Shown here piece after piece: positions 4,375 through 11,011 of a stretch of 11,011 nt of DNA. Location of the stretch: the NCBI GenBank assembly GCA_030606465.1, contig JAUWGL010000012.1, forward strand, positions 1-11,011, in the 5' to 3' direction. The first letter of the stretch is position 1. Each line of letters begins with the position of its first letter. The notes beneath the pieces are model-generated. The model was given only the letters and a program-made list of their open reading frames with translations. It was not told where the DNA came from and made no database searches. This stretch comes from Thermoplasmata archaeon. GTDB lineage: Archaea > Thermoplasmatota > E2 > DHVEG-1. A program made the position numbers and the translations under genes.

Positions 4375-7300
4375 ATGGAAAATTTTAAATCTTTTGGGAA
4401 AAAACTGACTGTACCATTTTTTCCAGGTTTTACTGCTATTACTGGGCCTAATGGTGCAGGTAAAAGCAATATTGCAGATGCGATTCTGTTTGTTCTTGGT
4501 CCTAAAAGCTCGAAGGTTATGCGTGCTGGTAGACTTACTGATTTAATTTTTAATGGTGGTAAGAAGCATAAGAATCCTGCGAAATATTGTAAGGTGTCTC
4601 TTGTTTTTGATAATACTAAAAGAAGGATGCCTGTTGATTCTGATGACGTAGTTCTTACTAGGATGATAAAAAGGGCGCCTTTAAAGAATGATCCTAATAA
4701 TTACTATAGTAAGTTTTACATTAATAACAAGGCTTCTACTTTTTCTGATTTTGCTAATGTTCTTGTTCATGCTAGGATGTCTGGTGATGGTTATAATATT
4801 GTGAAGCAGGGTGATGTTACTAGTTTTATTGAGAGGGGGTCAGTTGATCGTAGGAGATTAATTGATGACATCGCGGGTATTAGTAATTTTGATAATGACA
4901 TTAAAAAGGCTGAGAAAGAAGAAGAAGATGTTGATAGTAATTTAGAGCGTATAAGAATTATTTTAAATGAGATATCAGGTCAGATACGACAGCTTAAAAC
5001 TGATCGGGATGCGGCTTTTAGATATAAGGAGTTAAAAGATCAGCTTTATGAAACAAAGGCTAAAATTGCGTTGAAGAAGAAGCAGGATATTGAGTCTCAG
5101 ATGGCTGAGATCAGTAAACAGATTAAATCATATGAGTCTGAAAAAAGAAAATTTGATGAAAAAAGTAAGGAGTTAAAGGATCAGTATGCTGAGGCGCAGA
5201 AAAAGCTTGAGGAAATAGAGAAAAAGATTGGTGAAGTTGGTGGCGATGAAGTAAAGGAAATCAGGGATGAGGTAGACTCGTTGCGGGGTGAGGAAATAAA
5301 GGTTGAGGAACGGATTAATTATTCTAATGATGAGATTCTTGAGATTCAAAATGAGAAAGTTGAACTTAAATCGAGTTTGGAATCCATAGAAAAGGAACTT
5401 GAGGAGCATTCTTCTCAGAAAAATGATCTTGAAACTCAGATAGATGAAAAACAAACTGAACTGAAAGAAAAAGAAACAGAGCTTTCCGGTTTGAAGGAGA
5501 ATATTGCTCAGACTGATGATAAATCTATGGACCTTACACATGAACTAGTGAAAATGCGTGAGGAGTACAATGAGAAAAATAGTGAGATTCATGAGCTAAA
5601 GCTGAAACGTAATCGTTTTACTGATAAAATTGAGGCATTGGAGTTGCAGATTGCTGAGATGCAAGAGACAAAGTCAACTTATGAGTTTGAGCTGAAAGAT
5701 ATTGATTGGCAGGCTGATGAGTTTAAAAAGGATCATACGGACAAAAATAAGAAAACTAGGGATGCTGAAAAAAGTCTTTTTGATAAGAAGAAACATGAAT
5801 CTGAGCTTACTGAGCAGTTGAATGATTTAGAGAATATTATTCGTAGGTTGCAACGTGAGCAGTCAAAGCTTCAAGCTGAGTACGATGCTTTGCAATCTGT
5901 TGAGAGTAAGTATAATCGAGCGGTTAATGAGGTTTTAAAAGCTCGTAATGATGGTTCACTTAAGGGCGTTTATGGTACTATTGCTGAGCTTGCAAATGTT
6001 GATAAAAAATATGAGACAGCAGTGGAAACAGCTGCTGGTGCCAGGATGCAATCTATTATTGTAGATGATGATGAGGTTGCTGCTAAGGCAATTAAGTTTT
6101 TACAGAAAGAAAAACTTGGCCGGGCAACGTTTTTACCTTTGACTAAAATGATATCTGGTAAACCACGTGGTAAAGCACTGATGGCTGTAAAGGATGAGAA
6201 GTCTCATGGTTTTGCTATTGATCTTGTAAAATTCAAGGATGAGTATCATGGTGCTTTTTGGTATGTTTTTGGTGATACAGTAGTTGTTGAGGGCTTGGAT
6301 GATGCACGTCGTCTTATGGGTGGCGTCCGCCTTGTTGATATTAAGGGTAGTTTAATAGAGGCAAGCGGTGCGATGATTGGTGGAAGTAGATCAAAGACTC
6401 ATCTTTCATTTAGCAGTGCAGATCGTGGTAAACTTGAGGAGATAACTAAACAATTAAATGATGCTATTAAGAGTCAGGATTCCTTGTCTGCTGAATTATC
6501 AGAATTGCGTAAGGAAACAGTGGAATTGGAAAGCAGTCTTGGTGAGCTTAGAACCGAGGCTGATAAAGAGATACATGTTAAGGATTTAGATGTTAGAAGA
6601 AAGGAATTCACTGGTAAACTTGAGGTTCTTAATAAAGAGTTAGATGGAAAAACTAAGGAAAAAGAAGAACTGAAATCTAAGAAAAATGAGGTTATATCAA
6701 AGATTGAGGAGTACAAAAAACGCCTGGAGGAGTTAGATTCAGTTAAAGAAGAAAAAGGTAAGCTTCTTCTGAAGGGGACTAAAAAAGAACTCGCTCAGAA
6801 TGCTAGAACATTAGAAGAGCAGGTGTCGAAACTCCAAGAGTTTGTACTAGGTCTTTCATCTGAAAAGGATGCACTGGAGAAAAAGATAGAACTTCTTGAG
6901 GAAAGAAAGAATGAGATTTCTACAAATATTGAAAATAAGACTAAAGAAATTGAGAAACATAAAAAATCAATCAAAGAGTTAAAAGAATCTCGGTCTTCTT
7001 ATCGTGATGAATTAAAAGCGCTTATGAACGTAGAAGAACAAATGACTGATAAAATAAAGGATTTAACAAGTAAACGTGATGGTATCTATAAGAAAACAGT
7101 TACTGTTGAAAATGAGCTTGATAAGACAAACACTCGTGTTGAATCTTATTATGATTTGATTTCACGGGCGAAATATAGAATGCCGACTCTTGAGGACTCA
7201 GTGAAAGAACTTGAACAAGAACTCAAACTATATAATGTTGAAATCAGTGATGAAAAACTGCCTAATGTTGAATCACTTAAGGATTCCGTAAAAGTTATTG

Positions 7301-7971
7301 AGGAATCTATGAGGGAGCTTGAACCTGTGAATATGCGTGCTCTTGAGGAATATGAACATCAATCTGAACGTAGAAAGAAACTTGATGATGATGTTAAACA
7401 TTTGAAGGATCAGAAGAAAAATCTTACAAAGCTTGTTAAAAGTATTACTGAGAAGAAAACCGAACGGTTTTATGAGACTTTTGATGCTATCAACAAGAAC
7501 TTTAAAGATATTTATGCTCAACTTTCAGAGGGTGGAGAAGCAGAACTTCAACTTGAAGACCCGGAGAACTTGTTTGAAAGTGGTATGACTATAAAGGCGC
7601 GTCCTCGTGGTAAAAAAGTTTTGTTGCTTTCAGCGCTTTCTGGTGGTGAGAAAAGCATTGCATCTATTGGTTTTATTTTTGCTATTCAGCAGTATGATCC
7701 AAGTCCGTTTTATGTGTTTGATGAGATTGACATGTTTCTAGATGGTGTAAATGCTGAAACAGTTAGCCGTATGATAAAACAAAAAGCCCTGGATTCACAG
7801 TTTATCATGGTTTCTTTACGTAAGGTGGCTCTCAAAGAGGCAAATCATGTGTATGGTGTTACCATGAGGGAAACTGGTATCTCTGAGATGATAGGAAACA
7901 TTGATCCTTCAGCAGTTGGGCCTAAAGGCGAAATAAACATGGAAGGAGGAAAAATGCGTGGAGCAACCTAA
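4375..7971 (+). CDS. smc: Chromosome segregation ATPase SMC
   Basis: This is a full-length SMC ATPase of 1198 residues from the ATG at 4375, or 1205 if translation begins upstream. Dimers embrace DNA and extrude loops, compacting and segregating the chromosome. Walker A is GPNGAGKSN at residues 24-32, and the Q-loop region NIVKQGDV follows near 140-150. Coiled coil spans about 165-520. The hinge is about 525-675 (LKGVYGTIAELANV to EASGAMIGGS). The second coiled coil spans about 680-1020. The C-terminal head has signature LSGGEK (1088-1093), Walker B FYVFDEID (1112-1119) and D-loop DMFLDGVNAE. All ATPase motifs are intact. The gene overlaps scpA by 14 bases, so the two are co-translated and act in one complex. 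The ATG cuts into the first beta strand, so the start is suspect. Confidence 0.96.
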   Translation: MENFKSFGKKLTVPFFPGFTAITGPNGAGKSNIADAILFVLGPKSSKVMRAGRLTDLIFNGGKKHKNPAKYCKVSLVFDNTKRRMPVDSDDVVLTRMIKRAPLKNDPNNYYSKFYINNKASTFSDFANVLVHARMSGDGYNIVKQGDVTSFIERGSVDRRRLIDDIAGISNFDNDIKKAEKEEEDVDSNLERIRIILNEISGQIRQLKTDRDAAFRYKELKDQLYETKAKIALKKKQDIESQMAEISKQIKSYESEKRKFDEKSKELKDQYAEAQKKLEEIEKKIGEVGGDEVKEIRDEVDSLRGEEIKVEERINYSNDEILEIQNEKVELKSSLESIEKELEEHSSQKNDLETQIDEKQTELKEKETELSGLKENIAQTDDKSMDLTHELVKMREEYNEKNSEIHELKLKRNRFTDKIEALELQIAEMQETKSTYEFELKDIDWQADEFKKDHTDKNKKTRDAEKSLFDKKKHESELTEQLNDLENIIRRLQREQSKLQAEYDALQSVESKYNRAVNEVLKARNDGSLKGVYGTIAELANVDKKYETAVETAAGARMQSIIVDDDEVAAKAIKFLQKEKLGRATFLPLTKMISGKPRGKALMAVKDEKSHGFAIDLVKFKDEYHGAFWYVFGDTVVVEGLDDARRLMGGVRLVDIKGSLIEASGAMIGGSRSKTHLSFSSADRGKLEEITKQLNDAIKSQDSLSAELSELRKETVELESSLGELRTEADKEIHVKDLDVRRKEFTGKLEVLNKELDGKTKEKEELKSKKNEVISKIEEYKKRLEELDSVKEEKGKLLLKGTKKELAQNARTLEEQVSKLQEFVLGLSSEKDALEKKIELLEERKNEISTNIENKTKEIEKHKKSIKELKESRSSYRDELKALMNVEEQMTDKIKDLTSKRDGIYKKTVTVENELDKTNTRVESYYDLISRAKYRMPTLEDSVKELEQELKLYNVEISDEKLPNVESLKDSVKVIEESMRELEPVNMRALEEYEHQSERRKKLDDDVKHLKDQKKNLTKLVKSITEKKTERFYETFDAINKNFKDIYAQLSEGGEAELQLEDPENLFESGMTIKARPRGKKVLLLSALSGGEKSIASIGFIFAIQQYDPSPFYVFDEIDMFLDGVNAETVSRMIKQKALDSQFIMVSLRKVALKEANHVYGVTMRETGISEMIGNIDPSAVGPKGEINMEGGKMRGAT
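7945..7950 (+). promoter_or_regulatory. Ribosome site for scpA inside smc
   Basis: GGAGGA within the last codons of smc lies 7 bases before the GTG at 7958. It decides the scpA start and supports coupled translation across the 14-base overlap. Confidence 0.75.
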
Positions 7972-8827
7972 GATAGACAATGATGTGATAAGTCACTTAC
8001 TTTTTCATAAATCACTTATTGATGAAAAAGATGATGCTACAAGAATTAACCATTATGTAAGTATGCTTCAGAAAACTGATGAAGGAGAGCATATTTCTAT
8101 TGAAAACCTGTTTGATCGGTCGATAGCGATTGCTTTTGAACTTGTGCTGCAGCAGCATCTTAACCCCTGGGATATTGATCTAGTATCTTTTTCAACATTG
8201 TATATGAAACGTGCTAAAGAAGAAAAAATTGATCTGATGATAGCAGGTCGTATAATATACATGGCATGGAAAATCTTGAAACTTCAAAGTAATGACCTTG
8301 TTGTAACCATGGAAAACCAGGAGGAAACCTATGAACCGTTTGGGTGGGGGGATATTCCAACTGAGATGTGGCTTACCAAGGATGATGCATATTCTTATAC
8401 AAACCTGGTTATGAATATGCCAGAGCCACTATTGGATGAACCAATCCGTAGGGATTCTAAAAGAAAAGTCACTCTTATGGAACTATTAGATGCTTTTGAT
8501 CAGGCAAGAAAGGAATCTGAGGAGCATTTATTAATTGAGCAGCAAAGACGGGAGGAACGAGAAAGACTTGATCAGCTTGCAAGGAAACGTATGAAAGGAA
8601 CAGCTCATGAGGATCACCTTGAGGAAGATGTTGAAGCTGTTTGGCAGAAGATTAAAAGTTTCCCTAAAAAAACTATATTGCTAACGGATTTATGTGAAAT
8701 AAAAGGACGTGAGGAACTTATAAGGATATTGATGTCGGTTTTGTTTCTTGCATATGATAACAAGTTATTGGTTTATCAAAGACGTTTTCCATATGGAAAG
8801 ATATTTATTAAAAACACCGTCAATTAG
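7958..8827 (+). CDS. scpA: Segregation and condensation protein A (ScpA)
   Basis: This 289-residue kleisin bridges the two heads of an SMC dimer, closing the ring. The N-terminal helical domain (about 1-115) shows the archaeal ScpA pattern: HLLFHKSLI, then IENLFDRSIAIAFELVLQQ, HLNPWDIDLVSF and RIIYMAWKILKLQSNDLV, the region that contacts the SMC neck. A charged linker (about 165-225, rich in Glu and Arg) follows. The C-terminal winged helix (about 228-289, VEAVWQKIKSFPKKTILLTDL to YGKIFIKNT) binds the SMC head. The start is GTG with GGAGGA 7 bases upstream; the gene overlaps the 3' end of smc. No scpB follows, unlike many bacterial operons. Next downstream, after 37 bases, is a recombinase gene with its own promoter. 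Confidence 0.92.
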   Translation: MEQPKIDNDVISHLLFHKSLIDEKDDATRINHYVSMLQKTDEGEHISIENLFDRSIAIAFELVLQQHLNPWDIDLVSFSTLYMKRAKEEKIDLMIAGRIIYMAWKILKLQSNDLVVTMENQEETYEPFGWGDIPTEMWLTKDDAYSYTNLVMNMPEPLLDEPIRRDSKRKVTLMELLDAFDQARKESEEHLLIEQQRREERERLDQLARKRMKGTAHEDHLEEDVEAVWQKIKSFPKKTILLTDLCEIKGREELIRILMSVLFLAYDNKLLVYQRRFPYGKIFIKNTVN

Positions 8828-8832
8828 GTAAG

Positions 8833-8842
8833 ATATATATAC
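8833..8842 (+). promoter_or_regulatory. TATA box of the recombinase gene
   Basis: ATATATATAC lies 22-32 bases before the ATG at 8865, predicting transcription from at or near the start codon. No ribosome site precedes the ATG, so a leaderless message is expected. Confidence 0.55.
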
Positions 8843-8855
8843 TAACAAAAGTATA
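8838..8855. promoter_or_regulatory. Inverted repeat overlapping the recombinase promoter
   Basis: TATACT (8838-8843) and AGTATA (8850-8855) are exact inverted arms around AACAAA. They overlap the TATA box and precede the predicted transcription start, a good place for a repressor. They could also be core-type recombinase binding arms. Confidence 0.4.
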
Positions 8856-8864
8856 CGCTGAAAT

Positions 8865-9920
8865 ATGAAAAATGGGGAAGTTATCCAGGAATATATTAAT
8901 TTTAGAACCAATGTGGAAAACATAAACAATGAGAATACACTTAGATTAGAAACGATAACATTAGAAACCTATAGTAAACATCTAAAAAACAAAACTTTTA
9001 AACAAGCAACAGAGAAAGACATAATTAACTATTTAAATGGATATGGAAATAAAACTAAAGACCATAGGATAACGATACTAAAAAAGTTTTACAGATGGAT
9101 ATATGACATAGAGAAAGGGGAAAGGTTACCAGATTGTGTTAGAAGGATTAAAAGAACAGTAAGAAGCACATTACAATACTACAATGATTTAGAATATCGT
9201 GAAAGAGTAGTAATTGAAGAAGAATACTATAGGCTAATAGATTCAGCAAGAAGTCTAATGCACAAAGCTATGATAGAAACGCTTTATTGTTTTGGATGCA
9301 GAGCAAGTGAACTACTTAGTATGAATAGTCAAGATGTAGAATATAAAGATGGAGTAACAAGAATAACAGTTAGACAAAGCAAAACAATCCCAAGAGAAGT
9401 ATTATATCTGGGTAGACCAGAGTATCTTATGAAATGGTATCAAAACTATCAACATTTCAAAGGCCAAGATGGTAAACCATTTTGGACTAATAGCCAAAAA
9501 AATAAACATAATAGATATTCAATAAGCGGTCTTGAAAAAGCGTTAAAAGTAATATGCGAAAGAGCAGGGATACAGAGGAGAATCACGCCTCATGATTTTA
9601 GACATACAGCTATAACAAATGCTAGGAAAAACGGCGAAAAGGATACACATATTCAAACTAATTTTGGACTTAGTAAAACAAGTGTTATGATGGGAGTTTA
9701 TGACCACAATAAAACAAAGGATTTTGAAGATGAATTAAAGAAAAGATCTAAGGATATTGAACCTACTTATGAACTTCTTGAGAAGCAGAAAAAAACACTT
9801 GAAGAAAAACATGATAAAGAAATCAATAAATTGAAGGAAGCAATGAAGAAATTACAGATGGATCTTATCGCGGTAAAACTGAAACAAGTGCAACAATTAC
9901 AACGAGAAAAAAACAAATAG
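8865..9920 (+). CDS. Tyrosine recombinase / integrase (phage integrase family)
   Basis: This 351-residue protein is a tyrosine recombinase that cuts and rejoins DNA through a 3'-phosphotyrosine link. A SAM-like core-binding domain (about 5-100; KHLKNKTFKQATEKDIINYL, ILKKFYRWIYD) precedes the catalytic domain (about 115-285). Catalytic residues are R146 (CRASELL), K173 (RQSKTIP), H243 and R246 (HDFRH), and nucleophile Y279 (GVYDHN). The sixth position, His or Trp in relatives (G-H-S or G-W-S), is Leu269 in FGLSKTS. A 60-residue charged coiled coil follows the tyrosine, perhaps for oligomerisation. Codon use is marked by AGA for Arg and many ATA for Ile, unlike smc, which uses many CGT and ATT codons; this suggests transfer. 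It directly follows scpA and is probably the integrase of the element extending rightwards. Confidence 0.93.
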   Translation: MKNGEVIQEYINFRTNVENINNENTLRLETITLETYSKHLKNKTFKQATEKDIINYLNGYGNKTKDHRITILKKFYRWIYDIEKGERLPDCVRRIKRTVRSTLQYYNDLEYRERVVIEEEYYRLIDSARSLMHKAMIETLYCFGCRASELLSMNSQDVEYKDGVTRITVRQSKTIPREVLYLGRPEYLMKWYQNYQHFKGQDGKPFWTNSQKNKHNRYSISGLEKALKVICERAGIQRRITPHDFRHTAITNARKNGEKDTHIQTNFGLSKTSVMMGVYDHNKTKDFEDELKKRSKDIEPTYELLEKQKKTLEEKHDKEINKLKEAMKKLQMDLIAVKLKQVQQLQREKNK

Positions 9921-9935
9921 ATAACCTTAATTCAC

Positions 9936-10721
9936 TTAGTCTTTCTCATTTATAATTTTATAATCGGCATCGGCATCTGGATCACCTGCTAATCTGAGAA
10001 AAAGTTTTTTGGTTCCCTTCTTTCTTACTTTCTCAATATCAGAAATTGAGATATTTATTTTTCCTGTATGATTTTTAATCAATGGCTCAAAGATACTTTC
10101 CATCATGTGTCCAATATTATCGAAAGACGATATGGCAAGAACTGCTGTATAACGATCCAAAGCTGTCATCTTTTCCCACAATGGCAATTCTAAAGTAGAT
10201 ATAGGATGCGTTATCCTTTGCATCAAAGGTTCTACGAGATCGGTTCTAATTACTCCCCCATCTGCCCAACGAGTGACAAAAATCATATACGCAGATAGAT
10301 AGCATAAATTACGTTTAACCGTTGAAAAATCAACATTCCTACTGCGGAGCTTACCATCTTCCACTGTGATTTCATGGACAGTAGCTCTAAATGATTCGGA
10401 ATCAAGATAGCGTTTCAGACTCTTTTTTTCTTCTGTTGTCAAAGAAATATTTTTTTTCTCTAAATCCCGCAGGATACTGTCAAATAATATTTTCATATCT
10501 GCAATATAATATGTTCCCTTTGACATTCTAGCATCCCATGGCTCTGTAGGAGGTTTGTATGCAATTTCTTTTACCCATCCCTTTTCTTTAAGTTTTCTTA
10601 CTGTACGATCTATCGACCTGGAACGTTTCTGGTAGATAATCCTTGAAATATTTGAAACATAATCAGGTTTTCCATACATTAACAAGTAAATTTTTTCTCT
10701 TAGATTCATCATTTCTTTCAT
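9936..10721 (-). CDS. Hypothetical protein with N-terminal winged-helix-like domain
   Basis: I do not recognise this 261-residue protein as a whole. Residues 6-58 look like a winged helix-turn-helix: LREKIYLLMYGKPDYVSNI, then RSRSIDRTVRKLKEKGWVKEI as recognition helix and wing. Residues 75-215 are mostly helical (ILFDSILRDLEKKNISLT, KRNLCYLSAYMIFVTRWAD, TAVLAISSFDNIGHMMESIF) with no clear enzyme motif. The C-terminus is Lys-rich, then acidic. The start is set at the ATG at 10721 because GAGGTG lies 6 bases upstream; an in-frame GTG at 10730 falls inside that ribosome site. The gene converges on the recombinase with 15 bases between stops and diverges from the ribbon-helix-helix gene. I infer a DNA-binding regulator or replication-associated protein of the mobile element. 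Confidence 0.7.
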   Translation of the reverse strand: MKEMMNLREKIYLLMYGKPDYVSNISRIIYQKRSRSIDRTVRKLKEKGWVKEIAYKPPTEPWDARMSKGTYYIADMKILFDSILRDLEKKNISLTTEEKKSLKRYLDSESFRATVHEITVEDGKLRSRNVDFSTVKRNLCYLSAYMIFVTRWADGGVIRTDLVEPLMQRITHPISTLELPLWEKMTALDRYTAVLAISSFDNIGHMMESIFEPLIKNHTGKINISISDIEKVRKKGTKKLFLRLAGDPDADADYKIINEKD

Positions 10722-10766
10722 ATTCTCCACCTCTAATAGTACTTTTTTTCACTTCATGCTGAATAT

Positions 10767-10836
10767 GTGGATACACTTTTTGCAATATGGAGTCCATATG
10801 TATCTACATTATATATAATTAACCCATACGGGTATG
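10767..10836. promoter_or_regulatory. Divergent control region with several inverted repeats
   Basis: Between the two divergent regulator genes lie GTGGATACAC (10769-10778), TGTATCTACA (10799-10808) and CATACGGGTATG (10825-10836). Each is a short inverted repeat, with arms of 3, 4 and 5 bases. The last lies between the TATA box and the ribbon-helix-helix start, where a bound repressor would block transcription. They could be operators for either divergent gene. Confidence 0.4.
10810..10818 (+). promoter_or_regulatory. TATA box of the ribbon-helix-helix gene
   Basis: TATATATAA-type sequence is centred about 24 bases before the ATG at 10838. The transcript would begin at or next to the start codon, matching the absence of a ribosome site and implying a leaderless message. 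Confidence 0.55.
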
Positions 10837-10837
10837 T

Positions 10838-10990
10838 ATGGCAAATAAAAAGCGAATTATGATAACACTCGATCCAGAAACTCGAACACTCTTGGATGAC
10901 TTTGGGAAATCTAGGGGGCTCTCCAGATCGTCTACAATTCGGCTGATAACCCGAGAGTTTTTTCTAAAATCAGAGGGGATAACACCATGA
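10838..10990 (+). CDS. Ribbon-helix-helix DNA-binding protein (CopG/Arc-like, 50 residues)
   Basis: The 50-residue product has the plan of a ribbon-helix-helix repressor. A short basic beta strand (KKRIMITLDP, residues 4-13) leads into helix 1 (ETRTLLDDFGKSRG), a turn with LSRSST, and helix 2 (IRLITREFFLKSE). Such proteins dimerise and insert the paired strands into the DNA major groove. They serve as plasmid copy-number regulators, antitoxins and archaeal virus regulators. It reads away from the winged-helix-like gene over an inverted-repeat-rich control region, so autoregulation is likely. Its TGA stop overlaps the next ATG (ATGA at 10987-10990), typical of plasmid and virus operons. Codons such as CGA, CGG, CTC and GGG are commoner here than in the genes to the left. 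Confidence 0.8.
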   Translation: MANKKRIMITLDPETRTLLDDFGKSRGLSRSSTIRLITREFFLKSEGITP

Positions 10991-11011
10991 ATTGGTTGAA
11001 ATTTAAGAATG
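10987..11011 (+). CDS. Start of next gene, cut by the window end
   Basis: The ATG overlaps the ribbon-helix-helix stop as ATGA, and the frame is open for eight codons (MNWLKFKN) to the edge. Overlap suggests translational coupling with the repressor gene, for example as toxin partner or replication protein. Too little is visible to name it. Confidence 0.45.

Noticed and set aside
5173..5541. Minus-strand frame within smc
   Set aside because: It is a Phe/Leu-rich mirror of the Lys/Glu-rich coiled coil on the other strand, as are the minus-strand frames at 6474-6716 and 7273-7521.

Overview
The window is archaeal, AT-rich chromosomal DNA, most likely euryarchaeal; a Thermoplasmatota-like lineage is my low-confidence guess. 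The evidence is an archaeal smc-scpA pair, a tRNA gene without an encoded CCA, TATA boxes about 25 bases before predicted transcription starts, GGAGG-type ribosome sites on some genes and apparently leaderless starts on others, and archaeal-type small regulators. There is no rRNA, CRISPR array or insertion sequence.

Region by region: (1) Bases 1-1161, plus strand: the 3' two-thirds of a SerB-like HAD phosphatase, a small winged-helix regulator, and tRNA-Phe(GAA). (2) Bases 1231-3540: three minus-strand genes, a 4-oxalocrotonate-tautomerase-like protein, a stand-alone response regulator and a large zinc-ribbon/membrane/decapeptide-repeat protein. All three carry nearly the same 18-base sequence at their TATA box. 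A 44-residue plus-strand ORF lies among them. Beside the repeat-protein gene is the severed 3' end of a second copy of it. (3) Bases 3541-4176: a gene-poor stretch with an orphan hairpin and T-tract, then an unrecognised 106-residue protein. (4) Bases 4354-8827: smc and scpA, overlapping by 14 bases and so translationally coupled; together they form the condensin-like complex that compacts and segregates the chromosome. (5) Bases 8828-11011: an accessory segment with a tyrosine recombinase, an unrecognised winged-helix-like protein on the minus strand, and a divergent 50-residue ribbon-helix-helix repressor whose stop overlaps the next start. This looks like one end of an integrated virus or plasmid inserted just after scpA.

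The most notable points are: the conserved first residues of SMC are encoded upstream of the first in-frame ATG, and removing 7 near-duplicated bases would restore a normal ATG start; the decapeptide-repeat surface protein and its C-terminal remnant; the promoter element shared by the three minus-strand genes; and the recombinase, which has Leu where the family has His or Trp, next to a small two-regulator switch.
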